DNA of 64,000 nucleotides, from the NCBI RefSeq assembly GCF_017562075.2, contig NC_054084.1, positions 9,900,140 through 9,964,139 of the forward strand. Reading direction: 5' to 3'. Under the pieces are notes generated by a model. It was not told where the DNA came from and did not search any database. It was given only the letters and a program-made list of their open reading frames with translations. The stretch comes from Anopheles merus (taxonomy: Eukaryota > Arthropoda > Insecta > Diptera > Culicidae). Below, one piece after another: positions 1 through 13,370 of this stretch; within the stretch, counting starts at the first letter, position 1, and every line of letters begins with the position of its first letter. The position numbers and the translations under genes were made by a program.

Positions 1-3000
1 TCGCAAACGAATGCACCAAACAACTCTCGACATCGACTGCCCAGCAACCACCATCATGACGATTGTTCTTGAAATTGAATTAATGCATAAATTACTTACA
101 AATTTTCTACACTTTTTCATCCTTCTTTTTTTAAAAAAAAAGCTCGCGACAGACCTCAAAACCACTGGACCAACTTTCTTAATTAGTGTTGCTTTACAGT
201 GGCGGCTTTTCTTTTTTTTTCCTCCAATTTACTACCCCATCAACACTAATGAGCTCCGGCGACAGAATGCATTTCGGGTAAGGGGAAAAATTCAGGCCAT
301 CCCAACGCCTTCACACCTTTCTTTCCGATGAGAACGAGCGAGCGAAAGAGAGGGCCAACCGAAGTGAGAAAAATCGCACGCCAAACGAAAAACGTCATCA
401 ATTACGTGGGCGAGAAGGTGATAAAATGGTTTGCACCTGCAGCGCCCACGTGTTGCACACGCACAAGCAAGACCCCCCCCCCCCAATGGGTGTCAATATT
501 CGGTTTCACCCACATTAAAACTGTGCTGGGCACTATTGTGTTGCGTTTGTTATTGTAGGCTTTCGGGTCGGCGGGACGGACGGCGAAACAGATGCAAATC
601 AATGGACTGACTGCGGCGTGGAGGGTGCAGTAAAAGCGCAGTAATGTAATAAACTTATAAAATATGTCACCGCATCGGATTAAATATACATGAACAGCAG
701 CATGTAAACGCAATGTTTTACAAACAATAATAGACGAACAGCGAACAGGTTGCGCGTTGGTGACGGGATCAGTTTACGAGCTGTTGTTTTTCCAGGGCTT
801 TTTATTTCAAATACGCTTTATTTACAAATCTCCCCCTCCATCCAGGGGTCACAGTTTTACGTCCCAAACCTCTGTCTGTCTGTTTTGCACACGTAAAAAC
901 CTTTATCTTCATCTTGTTATTTTCGGAAGCTCATAAAACCTTCGTTCGGAACGGTTGTTTTCCTTAATGACCCATGGGTGGGTGTTTTGTTTTTGTTGTC
1001 AGGTGCTGCTTGTTTCTAATGACCCAAGACGCTTTGTATGGTAAAACCGAAAGGGAGAGATCGCGCGAGTGGAAATAAATTACCCAAAAAAAAAAAAAAA
1101 ACCGCAGCCCCCAGAATGATGGCGATGAAGCGGTGGTTGGTGTTTGGACGCGGTGCGTGTTATCGAACGTGTTATATCAACAGCTTCGGACGGAGCTGCA
1201 ATCGCACATTTCATCATGCAACCCGTAAATCTGTTAACACTGCCACAGACGGTTGGGTTGTGCAGAAGAGAGCAAAACAAGATCGCAGCTCGGGACAAAG
1301 AATTAAGTCGCGAGACAGTTTCAGAAGGCGTGAGAAAAATTATGAAATGATGCGCTGGTGTCGTTTCCCTTCCTTTTGGACAATAATTGCAGCAATGTGT
1401 GCCAACAGACGGTGTGCAAGAATAAGCATACAATAAGGGCGATTTAAAAGGTATAGTTTTAATTAACATTATCTCCCTCAATGTTAATTGACTTTATGGG
1501 CGCGTGATGTGATGCACAAACATTAAGCCTTGATTTATAATTACACCTGCAATTAAACTTCACCAGCATTAGCACCGTATTGTTCTAACCTGTTCTGCTA
1601 TTGCTCGTTTCGCTCATTGCAAATTATGCCGCGCGCTGTGCTGTGTTGATCTGTTCTAAATCACACAAGAAGTCACAACAGTCGTTTCGAGTGAATGAAT
1701 TTTCATCGCCAAATGAACCGCTTTTTTTCACGTATCGTTTATTGTTGGTGGAAGCGTCCCGGATGATTCGGATTTTCACACGATCCCTGAACTTATTCTT
1801 CAGAAGCCGCCGTCTGCTGTTCTGGAACGACCCGTGCGCAACGGAGCGCAAATGATGGTTTTAATAAACCCTGCTCAAGCTCGGGGCTCTGGGGCCTTTT
1901 GATGTTTCAGATCCACTGATAAATAATTCTAATGGCGTTGTTCGTTTGATGTGAGGAAGGTACTGATTTAAATTTAAGGTATCAAGCTTATTGTACTTAT
2001 TTTTATTTTTAAAATATTCAAAAACATAGAAATAACTTTAAAAACAACCTTATTTCAATGGGGCAATATTCTTCCAATTACACTTCTCCGATAGGGAAAA
2101 GCATACATTCTATCAGTCGTAGGCATCATTATCATTTTCTCGATGCAAAATTTGCTACTTTATCGGCAAACATTAGTCACATTTCGTACTGCAACCGTGT
2201 CAAAGGTCGTGTCAATTGCAGACCTCATCTAAACGGTTCCCAACCGGTCACCAGACTGCATCAACCAACCAACCAACTGGCCGGGCCACACGCTCGCCCA
2301 GTGCGATGACGGGACCGAATGTGATAGTATCCCGAGCATCATCGCGATAAGACTCATCCGTGAAATGGAAACTACGGTCACGGTACCGCTTATCTCTTCC
2401 GCTGCAGAATTCAAAACGGTCGAGCTGGGGGATGAGATTGCAAAAAAAAAATGAAGAAGAAAGGGACAGAACCCTCCGGGTGCAGCATCGGGACAGGAGT
2501 AAGGATTAATTTCCATCTGAATGCGCACGGTTTCACGCAGCCAGTCTGCATGCGACCGGGACCGTGTCACAGCGGGCATCATGATGCGAGATGTCCTTTT
2601 ATATCCCAGCGAGCACCGGGAATGGAAGCAAAATAGCCGGCAGCATCGGAAAATTGTTCCCGCTGCCATCTGATAAAAGATTGACATCTGAAATGAGCTA
2701 CCGATGGGTCGCTGTGTGTGTTATGCAAACGTGTGCTTCAGACTTACCTGAACCCAATTCATGCGCTACCATTGAGCATCAAGAACCGATGATTTAAGGA
2801 AGGAAAAGGAAAAAAAACAGGAAAACTCTTTTGACAGGTGTATTGCACTGGACGGAGAGCATAGAATCATCGCGATAAGAAACGCTCTCCAACTTTTAGT
2901 GACATCTATTTTGTAGCATCATTCAACAAACTGCAACACAAATGCGACAGCATCGGTGTGCTTCGGGCTATTGACATCATGTGCTTGCTTTTTTGTGTGG

Positions 3001-3947
3001 CTCTTTCCGCAACCATTCCCAGTGCGGCTGTTGATGTGACACCGAGCATCCTCCCAGTGTGCTCTCCCGTTAAGTACCGCCAGCATTAGTGCCACTGTTA
3101 CAAACGTCATCTTTCCATTGCGGTGGCCAGATCGGTAACAGATGGAGCAAACTGTTGGACAGACAGCAGACTGAGCAAGTCGCCCGAGGGGCAATTTGGC
3201 AGTGCGAAATGGTACCGAACTGGTGGGCCAGTTCCAGTGAAACATATCTGGCCAGCATTATTCTATTATTGCTCGCTGTAGACGACGTGTCCCATGCCCA
3301 TCGAATGGAAGTCAAACAGATATGTATGTTGAATCAATGTTCCTGTTGGAAATGAATGTAGACTGTTGGGACTGTTTGAGTGGAATTGTGAATGTCCCAA
3401 CAAGAATTAAAACTCAAACGATTGTCTAATAGGAAGATGATAGGAACATCTGTAGGTCGATTTAAAGCATTTTAAATTCATTGGGAAAATTCAACCAATT
3501 GACACATTTGCTAAAGCTTTGCCCTGATAATTGCCAATTTAATTTAATTTCATTCCCAACATCGCACGTTAGCACGCTTCACAGACCCATTCTTACCCGG
3601 TTCAGCACCACCGGAGAGCTCGTAAATAATCGATTGAAATAGTGCATTGCACCAGCAGCGGCAGCTACGGCGGCAGAAAGTTAATAACGTTTGAATATTT
3701 TAAACACTCCCCAGTCCCGGGACACACACACACTCACACCATCCCGTCCAACATTCCATGGAAAAATGGCACGCTCCACATGCACACATGCACGCTACAC
3801 CGAAATGCGATGGCGAGCATTTAAAGCCATTAAAGCTAAATCAAATGCCGCATACGGACACTGTCCAAACATTCCCACTCCGATGACCAGACCCGATGCT
3901 GGCAAACGCTTTATGCTGCAAAAATTAATTTTCCAAGCCCTGTGACC

Positions 3948-3987
3948 TCGTCGTCGTCGTCGTCGTGGTTGTCGTTGTCGACGTCGG
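3948..3987. repeat. (TCG)n repeat, decaying to the right
   Basis: About six perfect TCG units followed by degenerate GTT/GTCG copies. Confidence 0.9.
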
Positions 3988-4391
3988 GGCTGTGAATGAA
4001 ATTTATACTTGACCATTCCCCCGGCAAAGCGGAGCGAGTGCATATTTTATTCAATTTAACTACCGACTCGACTACAACCACGCCAGAATGCGGCGGTGCG
4101 TCTGCCCATTCTGTCTTCTGCAACACGCTGCATTGCCAACGGAGATGCATTTGCATTCCTTCAGTGTGCACAAACATACACATACACACGCGCACACGTG
4201 GCCAAAGAAAGCTGCCAGCTTCAGGTACAACCTCAGGGCCGGTGCATGTGTCAGAACTTGGCACAAGAATCGGCGCATGAGTTGTGGGTACCTCAGCGAG
4301 CGGTCAACGGTGGCCGGTGGGCACCACACAACTATAGGCATGTGTGTGCAAGGTGCCGAGACTTAGATTCGATCGTGATAGCATAAGAGTG

Positions 4392-4414
4392 TGCTGCTGC
4401 TGCTGCTGCTGCTG
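4392..4414. repeat. (TGC)n trinucleotide repeat
   Basis: Seven to eight TGC units; no supported reading frame uses it as a homopolymer. Confidence 0.95.
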
Positions 4415-6477
4415 TCATGCCAAGAAATAAACATCGTTTGCGCGCAGAATAGGATATGACACGGCTAGTGCCCTGGTTGGCGAGTATGCGCCTAGCGCGC
4501 CTGCAACCACTGCGGAGGCGGTCGGCTCTGTTTGGCCGGGTTTATGTTGGTCAACCCATCTATCGCTTTGACCAGCCGACCTAGCTTCCCTCAGTGAGGG
4601 TGTTTTTTTTTTTTTGCCAAAGAGAAATTCCGCTAACGAACGCCCCTTTTGCGCAAGCAGGAAAGTATCACTTACTGTCCAAGCTGGTGGCATGAAGGGG
4701 TGCGGTTTGTGTTTTTCCTTGACTAACAACAGGCTGATAATGAATCTCGTGTGCAGTGAGACATATTTTCACATTCATATCGTTTACTTACTGCGGCCAT
4801 TGGGTAGTAAATTTGCAAGAAATGCTAAGCGTGCTGACAGAGTGTGTGAGCGTTAGGAGCGAAGGTGGGAAATGGGTGGATGTAACGTAACGTACTTCAG
4901 GCGCTGTATCAATAAGTCAGGGTAAGGTTTCAACAAGAAGAGAGCGCTCATCGGGCACAAGTCCTGAGACTTTTTTAAGAGAGAAAAATCTTTTTGAGAT
5001 ATAATAGGTTTCAAGTAAGACACGTTTGAGGAGTAAAACAGGAATTACTAGGCCATTTAGTACATCTTAAATCTCACAGAGGGCGCTAAAGGCACTAAGA
5101 GCAATTTTGACATTTAATGTAATAATTTTAAATAAAAAAAACTGAAAAATATAAAATACAATAAATGCTTTTCGATGTACAACAAAGCAAATGATTAAGA
5201 TTCAACCGTTAGAAGCACGTGACATGAACGACGCCACAAGCCGAGAGTATTAAAAATATAGTCTCTTGAAAATAGCTTCAAAATAGAGTCACGTAATGCA
5301 CTGTGAATCATCCTATTTGGCCTCAAACCTTAGCGCCTCTACCATTACCTCCCCCCATCACTCGAGTAGGCGAAATTCTTATGAATATCTTCCAGGAAAA
5401 TCTAAAACCCAACAGCGCCACCAACGTTGAGACGCGCGTGTCTTTTCATCCCTCGTGTGCGCATCGATGCAAAACTTCATCCACTATGCATACGGAATTG
5501 TTTCCCCCCTAATGCCGAGTGCCCATGGCTACCGGAGGGCAGCTTATGGGGAATAATTTTATGCAAAAGTGTCCTCCCGGTTCGCTTCACAGCCGCGAAG
5601 AAGGTGTCGGTGGCCTCAGAAGGGACGTTAAGACAAAAGCTGCTGGTGCAAAAATTAATAATTCCTTACTGTGGCTGCGCTTCTAAGAAAGTGGCATTTG
5701 TGTGTGAGTGTGTGTATTATGACCGTTGTTGTTGTTCTGTTGTTTTTTTGGTTCGGTTTTATGTTGTCGCCCCTTACCCCGTGGCTCAGATTTCGCGAAA
5801 CGCGTCCGTCGCGCAGAAGTAAAATTAATTAATTTTAACAAACGTACCCGTGGCCGTGATGGTGCTCCACCGCAAGCGTCCTGTGTCCGGTGCACTGTTG
5901 TGTCGATTCTGTTGTCCTTTCTGTTTTGTGGGCTTGCAGGTTGCGATGTGGATGCTCGTCTGGGCGGGGGAAGCTGCAGAGCGCAGCTAAAGCCAGCAAA
6001 TTCGCAGGATGCAAAGCAGCAGCTCGGTTGCAGGCGAACACATAAAAGTGCGTCCTATGCACTCTCGTCGGGGCAAGTGGATTTGCTGGTTTTTCTTTCT
6101 TTTTTTTTTCTTAGCAAAGAGCTTTATCTCGGGTGTATTATCTTCGCACGAAGTGGCTACCATAAACTAAATGCTTGGAGGGATTTTTCCCCCTTCAACT
6201 TCTTTTAAGTTTGCCACCGAGAGTTATTTCTCTCCAACGACAAACTAACGTCGCGCGAAACTGTTTGAGTGTGCCGAAAAAGGACGGCCAAGGCACAACT
6301 TGGACGAGCAAAAGCATTGGACAATCTAGATAAGAATCACAAGAGCGCGCGCATAAAATAGTTTGCACTAATTACTGCGCTCCCGGTTTTGGCAGCTCGA
6401 AAGCAAAAGCGCGGAGCCAATTTTCTACCTCTTCTTTACACTATCACTTGTAAAAAAAATCGCACAACATAAAGAGA

Positions 6478-6502
6478 CACACACACACACATACACACGC
6501 AC
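6478..6502. repeat. (AC)n repeat
   Basis: Short imperfect AC run within CA-rich sequence. Confidence 0.9.
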
Positions 6503-9500
6503 AAACTGGACCAGGACAAGCTGCTCGGTCAGCCCGTCAGCTCGAGGTCAGCAACAAGGCGAACCCATCGATCGAGCGGCGGCGCTGGTTTGCCCGCTTA
6601 ACAATGAATCAACGATAAAAATCACTCCAACACGCAGACCATAACTATAATCGCAATCACAAAATTAAATGCCAACAAGCAATTTCACCAAGCCCACTCA
6701 CTTCACCGAACAACCGAAGGGTAAAGAAGAAGAAAAAAAACGTAATAATAACCACAACAAATTGGTGTGAAAGGCGAATGCAAATAATGTGCGCGACACT
6801 TTTGACGAAAATCAATTTGGCAATCCTCATCATCCTCGCCGAGCATCTTGTTAACGTTTAATATTTTGCAATTTTTTTGTTTCGTTTTGCAACACCAACA
6901 GCAGGGAATGATAATCCTAGCGCTTTGCGTAACGCCATTCACTTCAGTGATCAATCAATTCCTATGCCCGCGCCAAACACTGACACCGGTGACATTTTCC
7001 AAACATTCTCCGCAATCTCCGGTATGCGCATACGCACGTGAGCCTTTTTGGCGCGCGCCGCCAACAACACTGGCGAATGTAACGAAACGCACGCACGCGA
7101 TACGCAACGCAACAACAGCAACGCGGAAAGCAAACGCAAAACACCACAACAGCACACGATCAGCGCAAAAGAAAACGCTCTCAACCGACTCGGCAGCCCG
7201 TCAACCAGCGACTGTCGATGCTGAGTGCCGGAGCGATTAATTTAAAATGCATTCGCCAGACGTGTTTTTTTTTTCGCTTCTTCCCGAAAGATTTTAAAAG
7301 GCGCGGCAAGAAGGGCAGAGCCGTGGCTTTATGCTCGGCTGGCAGGGGTTTGTGCAGCATAGAAATGCCGGCGTAAATGCTCCCTTCCACACCATCCCAT
7401 GACAACGGGTGGACGGACGCACCACTAACACATCGAAACGCACTCACCACGCTGGTCTGCAGGGTTTCGGTTGGTTGTTCAGCCAAGTAAGGGGGGGGTG
7501 GGTTTTCAAGCCGTTTCACAAAATAAAGGGGAATGAGCCTGTGTGCTCGAAGCTGCAGTGAGCGACTCGTTGGAGGGCGATCGGCTCGATGTTTTACGGC
7601 CGGCGTTGGACGGCCGTTTGCTGGATTACTTTGGAAGGAAGTGGAAGTGAGAAAGTAAATAAATCCTGTCGCTCCGTTCTGTATTCTGAGGTTCCGGAGG
7701 GTGGCTGGATTACGTTTTGTGGGATGGCATCCGGAATGTCTGAAGTGGTGGAAGTTTCAGTTTGTAGAATAAGTACATTTACGAGGGGTGAAATTGACTC
7801 CATGACGGAGAAGCAAGCCTGTGAATTATAAAACATCACACGTTTTATTTATTCCTCAAAATGGCATTGAAAACGTGTTTTTTTCCGGTTCGAAGGACTA
7901 AATATCGAAATGGCAAATTAATGAGATTAACATTTGCAACCAAAGCTTAAGCAGTTTGTGGAAGTATAAAGTAATGTGGAAAAGTAAAATAAAATAACAA
8001 ATGGTCAAGTGTATGAATAAAAAGTGTGGATTTGCCAATCAAATTTTAAAAAAATCCTAAAATGAAATATTCTGTTAATTCTTCAAATATTTGTCCATTT
8101 TTGCCTCATTTCACTCACTGTGCTCGAACATCGCAACATAAACACTGTCCCTCTGGGGTAACCCTTCCCGCCAGCAGCAGCCACTGAACCCATGGTAACC
8201 CAGGGCAACATCAACACATGTGCGCCACAAGACACAAGTGTTCGAAGGCACTCACTGCGCGTCCAAACGATCGCGATCTTTGCGATCGCCAAACCGTGAC
8301 GCATTCAGTTCCGTAAAGACAAGGCATCGTTGGCTGATGGAGCGATAGCACAAGCCGTCGCCGGCTATTAGACACCAGCCAGAGCAGCCAGAAAGGTGGC
8401 ATTTAATTTGCACCATCCGAAAAATGTTGATAGCTCTGCTCGCTCGCATCGATCGTGACAGTTGCTGTGAGCACACTCCAAGCCAAAACCATCAAAACAA
8501 ACCGTAAAAACAGATTGCGAACGAATGATATCCCGGCTGGGCACCCAGTGGGCACGGCATGCTTTATTGCAGCCCCGTATATGGGTCAAATGGGTGAGCG
8601 TATGACGTATGAACCTGTGCAGCTGGTGGATGGAGGACGCGTTGTGATGTGATGGAGCGCGCAGAAAAGGTTGAGGTTTAATAGAATTAATTAAAAACTT
8701 TCTCCGCCAACTCTGCCAGTTGCCGAAAAAAGGGCTCCCATTAGAAGATATCGACCGCGTGAAGATAGTTGGGATAGTGTGTTTGGGATGAATATTAATT
8801 TCCAACCATAAAACGGCGTTCGACCGAAGCGTTCGGGTGCCGGATGGAGGTGATAATTGAATTGCACTTCATTAGCCAATATTGGATGGTTTTGTGGAAG
8901 GGCGAGTTGAGCTGACAGGATAATGAAACGCCATTTATTTAGGTGCTCAAATAACAAATCATTCTTTGTAAATTTTGAAATTGGTTTCAATTCGTTCAAT
9001 ATCTCTTTAAAATGTGTACCAAACGCTCTTTAAACGTTAAAGATTATTCTGAACCCCATATCTGTTTGAAATTTATTTTAAAATCAATTTACGTAAAGGA
9101 ATCAGCTCCAGTTTCACACTCTCCTTTGTTCGGCATCCCCCTCGAGGGCTTCCAACACATCAAATAGAAGAATTGCAATCCCTTTTCTTTGCGCTTTCAT
9201 TTGATCTTGCCAAGTCACTATTTGCATTTGATCTATAATCCAATATCGGAAGTGGATGGTTGAGATATTATTCTAAAGCCCTTTTTTCTAGGTTTTTTCA
9301 AACGCCCACACAAACACACACACGCACTAATCCCTTGCACACTCCGGCCCGTGACGAAAGACTTTTGTCCAAACACCTTCACCAATAGTGGCAACGGTTT
9401 GGGGAAAACAGCCGAACCACATTCACATTCAGTGTAATTGAAATCATCTGTAATTCGCCATAAAGATAGGAAGATGCATTCCAGAAACCCGAGGGTGTTT

Positions 9501-11802
9501 GGAAGGAGGGCGGGGCAGGGTGAGACATGACGACATAAAAGTGCCTGTTCGCCTGTTGTGTTTAATCTTCACCGAGCACGCGAAACGACGGGCGATGGGC
9601 CCTTGGCGTGACGCCGCATCATCGAAAGTCACGTGTTTGGACCGTCGTCCCAGTGTTTGCGGATGGGTTATGTTGTGCTGTGTGTTGTTGCGGCTGCATC
9701 ATTTGCTCAGGAGGCAAACAACAACTCAGCGCAGGGAGGGACCGAACGCATGGAGAATGGAATGGTCGATCGGCTTGACATCATGTTCGCAAACGCCGCT
9801 GTCGTAGGGCGTAGACAAACAGACAACAGCGGTGCAGCGAAGCATTTATCTATTAAATTTGTCTGCAGCCTTCCCTTGCTCTTGCACTTGCCCGTTGTCC
9901 ATTCCCGCGGTTGCCCCGAAATTTGAGGGACCATTTTTCAGCCCAGTGTGATTGTGTGTGTGTTTGCGCGGCAGGCGGGAAAACCAACAAATTGCTCAAG
10001 CTCCGGCTGCCGGCGGAGTTATCCGGGGCAGGGGCGGGCAGATAAACAAACAGTGTGACCGTGCAGTGTCGTGCACTTTAACTTATTGAGTCCGCTCATT
10101 CCACCCACCAGCACCACCACCCGTTGTGCCAAAAAAAAACGGAACCTTAAGATGCCGGATGCTGGAGTTCCATCAGGGAGGAACATCTTCCTCGGAGCTG
10201 GGAGGCTGGGGAACACACACTTTACGGCCACAATCGGGGCCAAAAATGTACAAATAATGTTGGCCATTTTTCTTACCACCCAAAATGAAACATCCGGCGA
10301 CCTGCGGGGGTAAATAAATCCCGTAGAAAGTGATCCATCCCAACCAGACCCTTACCCTATCATATCATCCTTACCCTTGCGCCATACTTAGGGAAGATTC
10401 TGATGGCATTGGAAGAAATGGTACGGAATGGTAAGCATTTAATGTTGCATCAATTATGGGTCCTCGGATGCATTATCTTTATCACCGGCTAGTCGAAGGC
10501 TGAAATCACGGTCGGTGCTAATAGTGCTCGTGATCGATCAATTTGCCCCTGACAATGAAGGGAGCAGAAATGAAGATGAATCTCTGTTCTGTGAGTCATA
10601 ATCGATGGCATGTGTGGTCGATTTATCCCATTTTTATCTTATAACGAAGACATTCTGGATGACTGAAGGAAAGGATTTGAAGAGGTGGAAAAGTATAAAG
10701 GAAAATTAAACAGTATTCCCTATACTATTATGATTTTCTTCCCCATTTTACTGAATACTTTAACATATTTTCAGTAATTTATCATACAGGAATGACAACA
10801 ATAGACCTCTTTACAGCTCTTTTTGCCAATTCATCTAGTCGCTTCCTTTGCATTTCACAAGCCCAATAGACCGATATAAAAATCCAATAATAATTATTGC
10901 AGAGAAACACTGCAACGCAATAAATAACACTAATTTGAAATATGTGCAAATTTTTCATTTTCCATTTCCCCTCGTTTTCACAAAATTATTTCAATTCTGC
11001 ATCCTGCCTAGCGTCGTCAACCCAAAGGGAGTGGTAAGGTAAAACGATAGCGAATAGCACCATCAACAACAAAATAAAGCCAACATAAACAAATTGTAGC
11101 AGCACCAGCAGCACCACTACTACATGTAGACAAACAGTCAAACAAGTCAACATGCGCTCCGGTCCGCTATTAATCCTGTCGTCTGTGTGTATTTTTCACC
11201 TTTTCCTTTCATTTTCGTTTTTTTTTCGGGCTTTGCAAAAAAACAATCATGCACACCCTTGACCGTGGAGCCGTTTGTGTAAAGAAGGGTTTGTAGCAAG
11301 TGAACAAGAGCTACATTCCCTCGTAACTCCTATCGGGACGCTCTATCCAGTATCCTGCAGTGAGGACCTTCCCGTACTTACGCACACATTTAAAGCAAGC
11401 ACACAGCAATTCGATAATAAGCGTCGAAAGGCACCCGCCAGCCCAAAACAATGTTAGTATCCGGTTGCCAGTTCCTGCGTATCAGTGATTTTAGAGAGAG
11501 GGGGATTGGTTTCGAAACGACCAACAAAAAAGAGTCCCTGGCAGTGAAAAATAATCACAGCTATCGCAAGGGGGTATTATATGGGAAGGCGAGGTGAAAA
11601 TAAGTCCTCCCACCCCTTCGATGTGGTATCGCGATCGCCCAGTACGTAACAACGGGCTGAAAAAAGGGCGTAAAGTAATCATCACTAATCACGTGAGCGC
11701 ATTTGCCATCACGCGGACTTTGTTTCGTTCCCCTTCGCGGGTTTTAGGCAGTTTTGGTGCTGGAGGGAGAGAGGATGTTTTAGCTCTATAAATGTTTGTT
11801 AC

Positions 11803-11832
11803 AAAGCGAGAGAAAGAGAGAGAAAGAGAGCA
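11803..11832. repeat. GA-rich tract (GAGAAAGAGAG)
   Basis: Interrupted GAGA run, a possible GAGA-factor target, about 15 bp after a TATAAA at 11788-11793. No transcription unit could be assigned. Confidence 0.8.
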
Positions 11833-13353
11833 AGAATGAAATATATTAGTCCGCAGTGTTCGATTGCTAAATCTAGCTCAAACACTGCACACAGCGAGCG
11901 TCAATTCGACTGGAAGGTGATCCGATTTCGCTTAATTGAAAGCGATTAATCAAGTGTGCCAGTCCGGCGGGGAGTCCATCATAGCGCTGCGACACTGGTT
12001 AAAAGGGCGTGCTATCACAACACGCGTCAGTGTGTCCCCTTTACAATTTTGATGTGTGGATTTTTCATTTTCAGCTCTCAAACAGCGCGAATCAACGCTA
12101 GAAAGTAGAAGAAAGCCACGGAAGATGCATCACGAATACACCTTCTTTCGGCCGCTTCGGACGTGCTTTGTTTGGCCATGTGCTTGAGAGCGTGGCTAGG
12201 CCGCGGTCGAAAGGGGTGAGTAAATTTACCTTCGCGCTTCTTTTTCTTTTTATGAACCTAAGCACCCTCTCCCCCCCTTCCCCTCCGATTCCTGCGAGAC
12301 GCATGGCGCATCGCCCTTCACGTGCAATTGCGCATGGTCGTGTTGCGCGTTTTCGGGCACGGACGAGCTGCATCGGTACACAGAAATTAAAAGCATTCGA
12401 AACGAGAACGGCCGGGCAGGCACGCACGCACGCGGTCGGTAATTGATTTCGTCATGCACACGTGTGTGTGTGTGTGTCTAAGTTGGTTTGTTGATTCAGC
12501 GTGGCAAAGGAGAGAAAGAAAGGAAAATGTATATAAAAAATGCTATCCTCTTTGGCAAAGCCGTTCACTAAGTTCACTAAGCTGAGATGGCTTCAATCGT
12601 GTGTGAGTGAGTTCTGGAAGTAATGAAAATGCTAAAAATAACAAGACCGAAGGAGTGAAGTTCACTTCCGACTTCCCGCAAGAATATCCCCTCGCATGCA
12701 AGAAGTGCATACAGGAAAGCAGGAGAGAAACGAACGAAAAAGAAAAAGAAAAAAAATGAACCTAACTCGACCCGATCTCGGTAGTTATGTTTAGACAGCG
12801 CATTTAGTTCATGTAAATATTATGCTTACCTACATTTGCTGCCCCGATTGGGCGGGGCGGGCAGTTCGCTGTGTTCTCTGTTAGGGTTCTTGCCCGGAGT
12901 TGCTTCTTTTTAAAGGTGTCGATGCAGGAATGCTGCGCACACTGATAGCTCACATTTTTCTCCCACGTGTGTGTTCTTTCCGAAAGCGATCAAAGCGCAT
13001 TTATTCAAGGGAGAACGATTATTTATGCGATGCACTTGAGTCGATCGTTCGTTGGCTGTTTCGAAAAGGAGGGTGCAAAGGGGTCAAAGTGAAAGTCTTT
13101 GTACGGGGTACTTGAACTGTTCAACAGTATTGAGCATTGATGTATTTAATACGTATGAATAGTTCTATTGAACAATGGGTGGGATGTGTATTTTATTGAT
13201 TGGTGCACGATGAATACATAAAAGATCAATAACCCAATGAATGAGGGACTTGTGAGAAGTTTTGTCTTGGAATACAAACACGTTTTATCACAACAACAGG
13301 CGAAAAGTTATTCAGTTGAGGCAAAGAGTGCTTTAATTAAGTGTCACAAAGGA

Positions 13354-13370
13354 TTGCATACATTCAGGCG
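13354..13370 (+). repeat. Copy of dispersed motif TTGCATACNTTTAGGCG
   Basis: Reads TTGCATACATTCAGGCG, two differences from the form TTGCATACTTTTAGGCG. A single copy at the start of an AT-rich block; the first clear copy in the window. Confidence 0.8.

Larger units (their letters stand above)
1..13353. other. Non-coding region, left part
   Basis: Open frames are short, overlap on both strands and show no domain I recognise. There are AT-rich blocks (for example about 1970-2060, 5100-5170, 7840-8090, 9000-9080), simple repeats listed separately, an A-run at 1085-1100, and CAA-rich sequence at about 7060-7210 that resembles insect 5' UTR composition but offers no convincing start or splice structure. 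Confidence 0.6.

Noticed and set aside
4888..4903. Possible extra copy of the 17-bp motif (TACTTCAGGCG)
   Set aside because: It needs a gap and several mismatches, so it is not distinguishable from chance.
7060..7240. CAA-rich 5' UTR-like stretch
   Set aside because: Composition alone is suggestive, but no initiator, donor or coding continuation could be tied to it.
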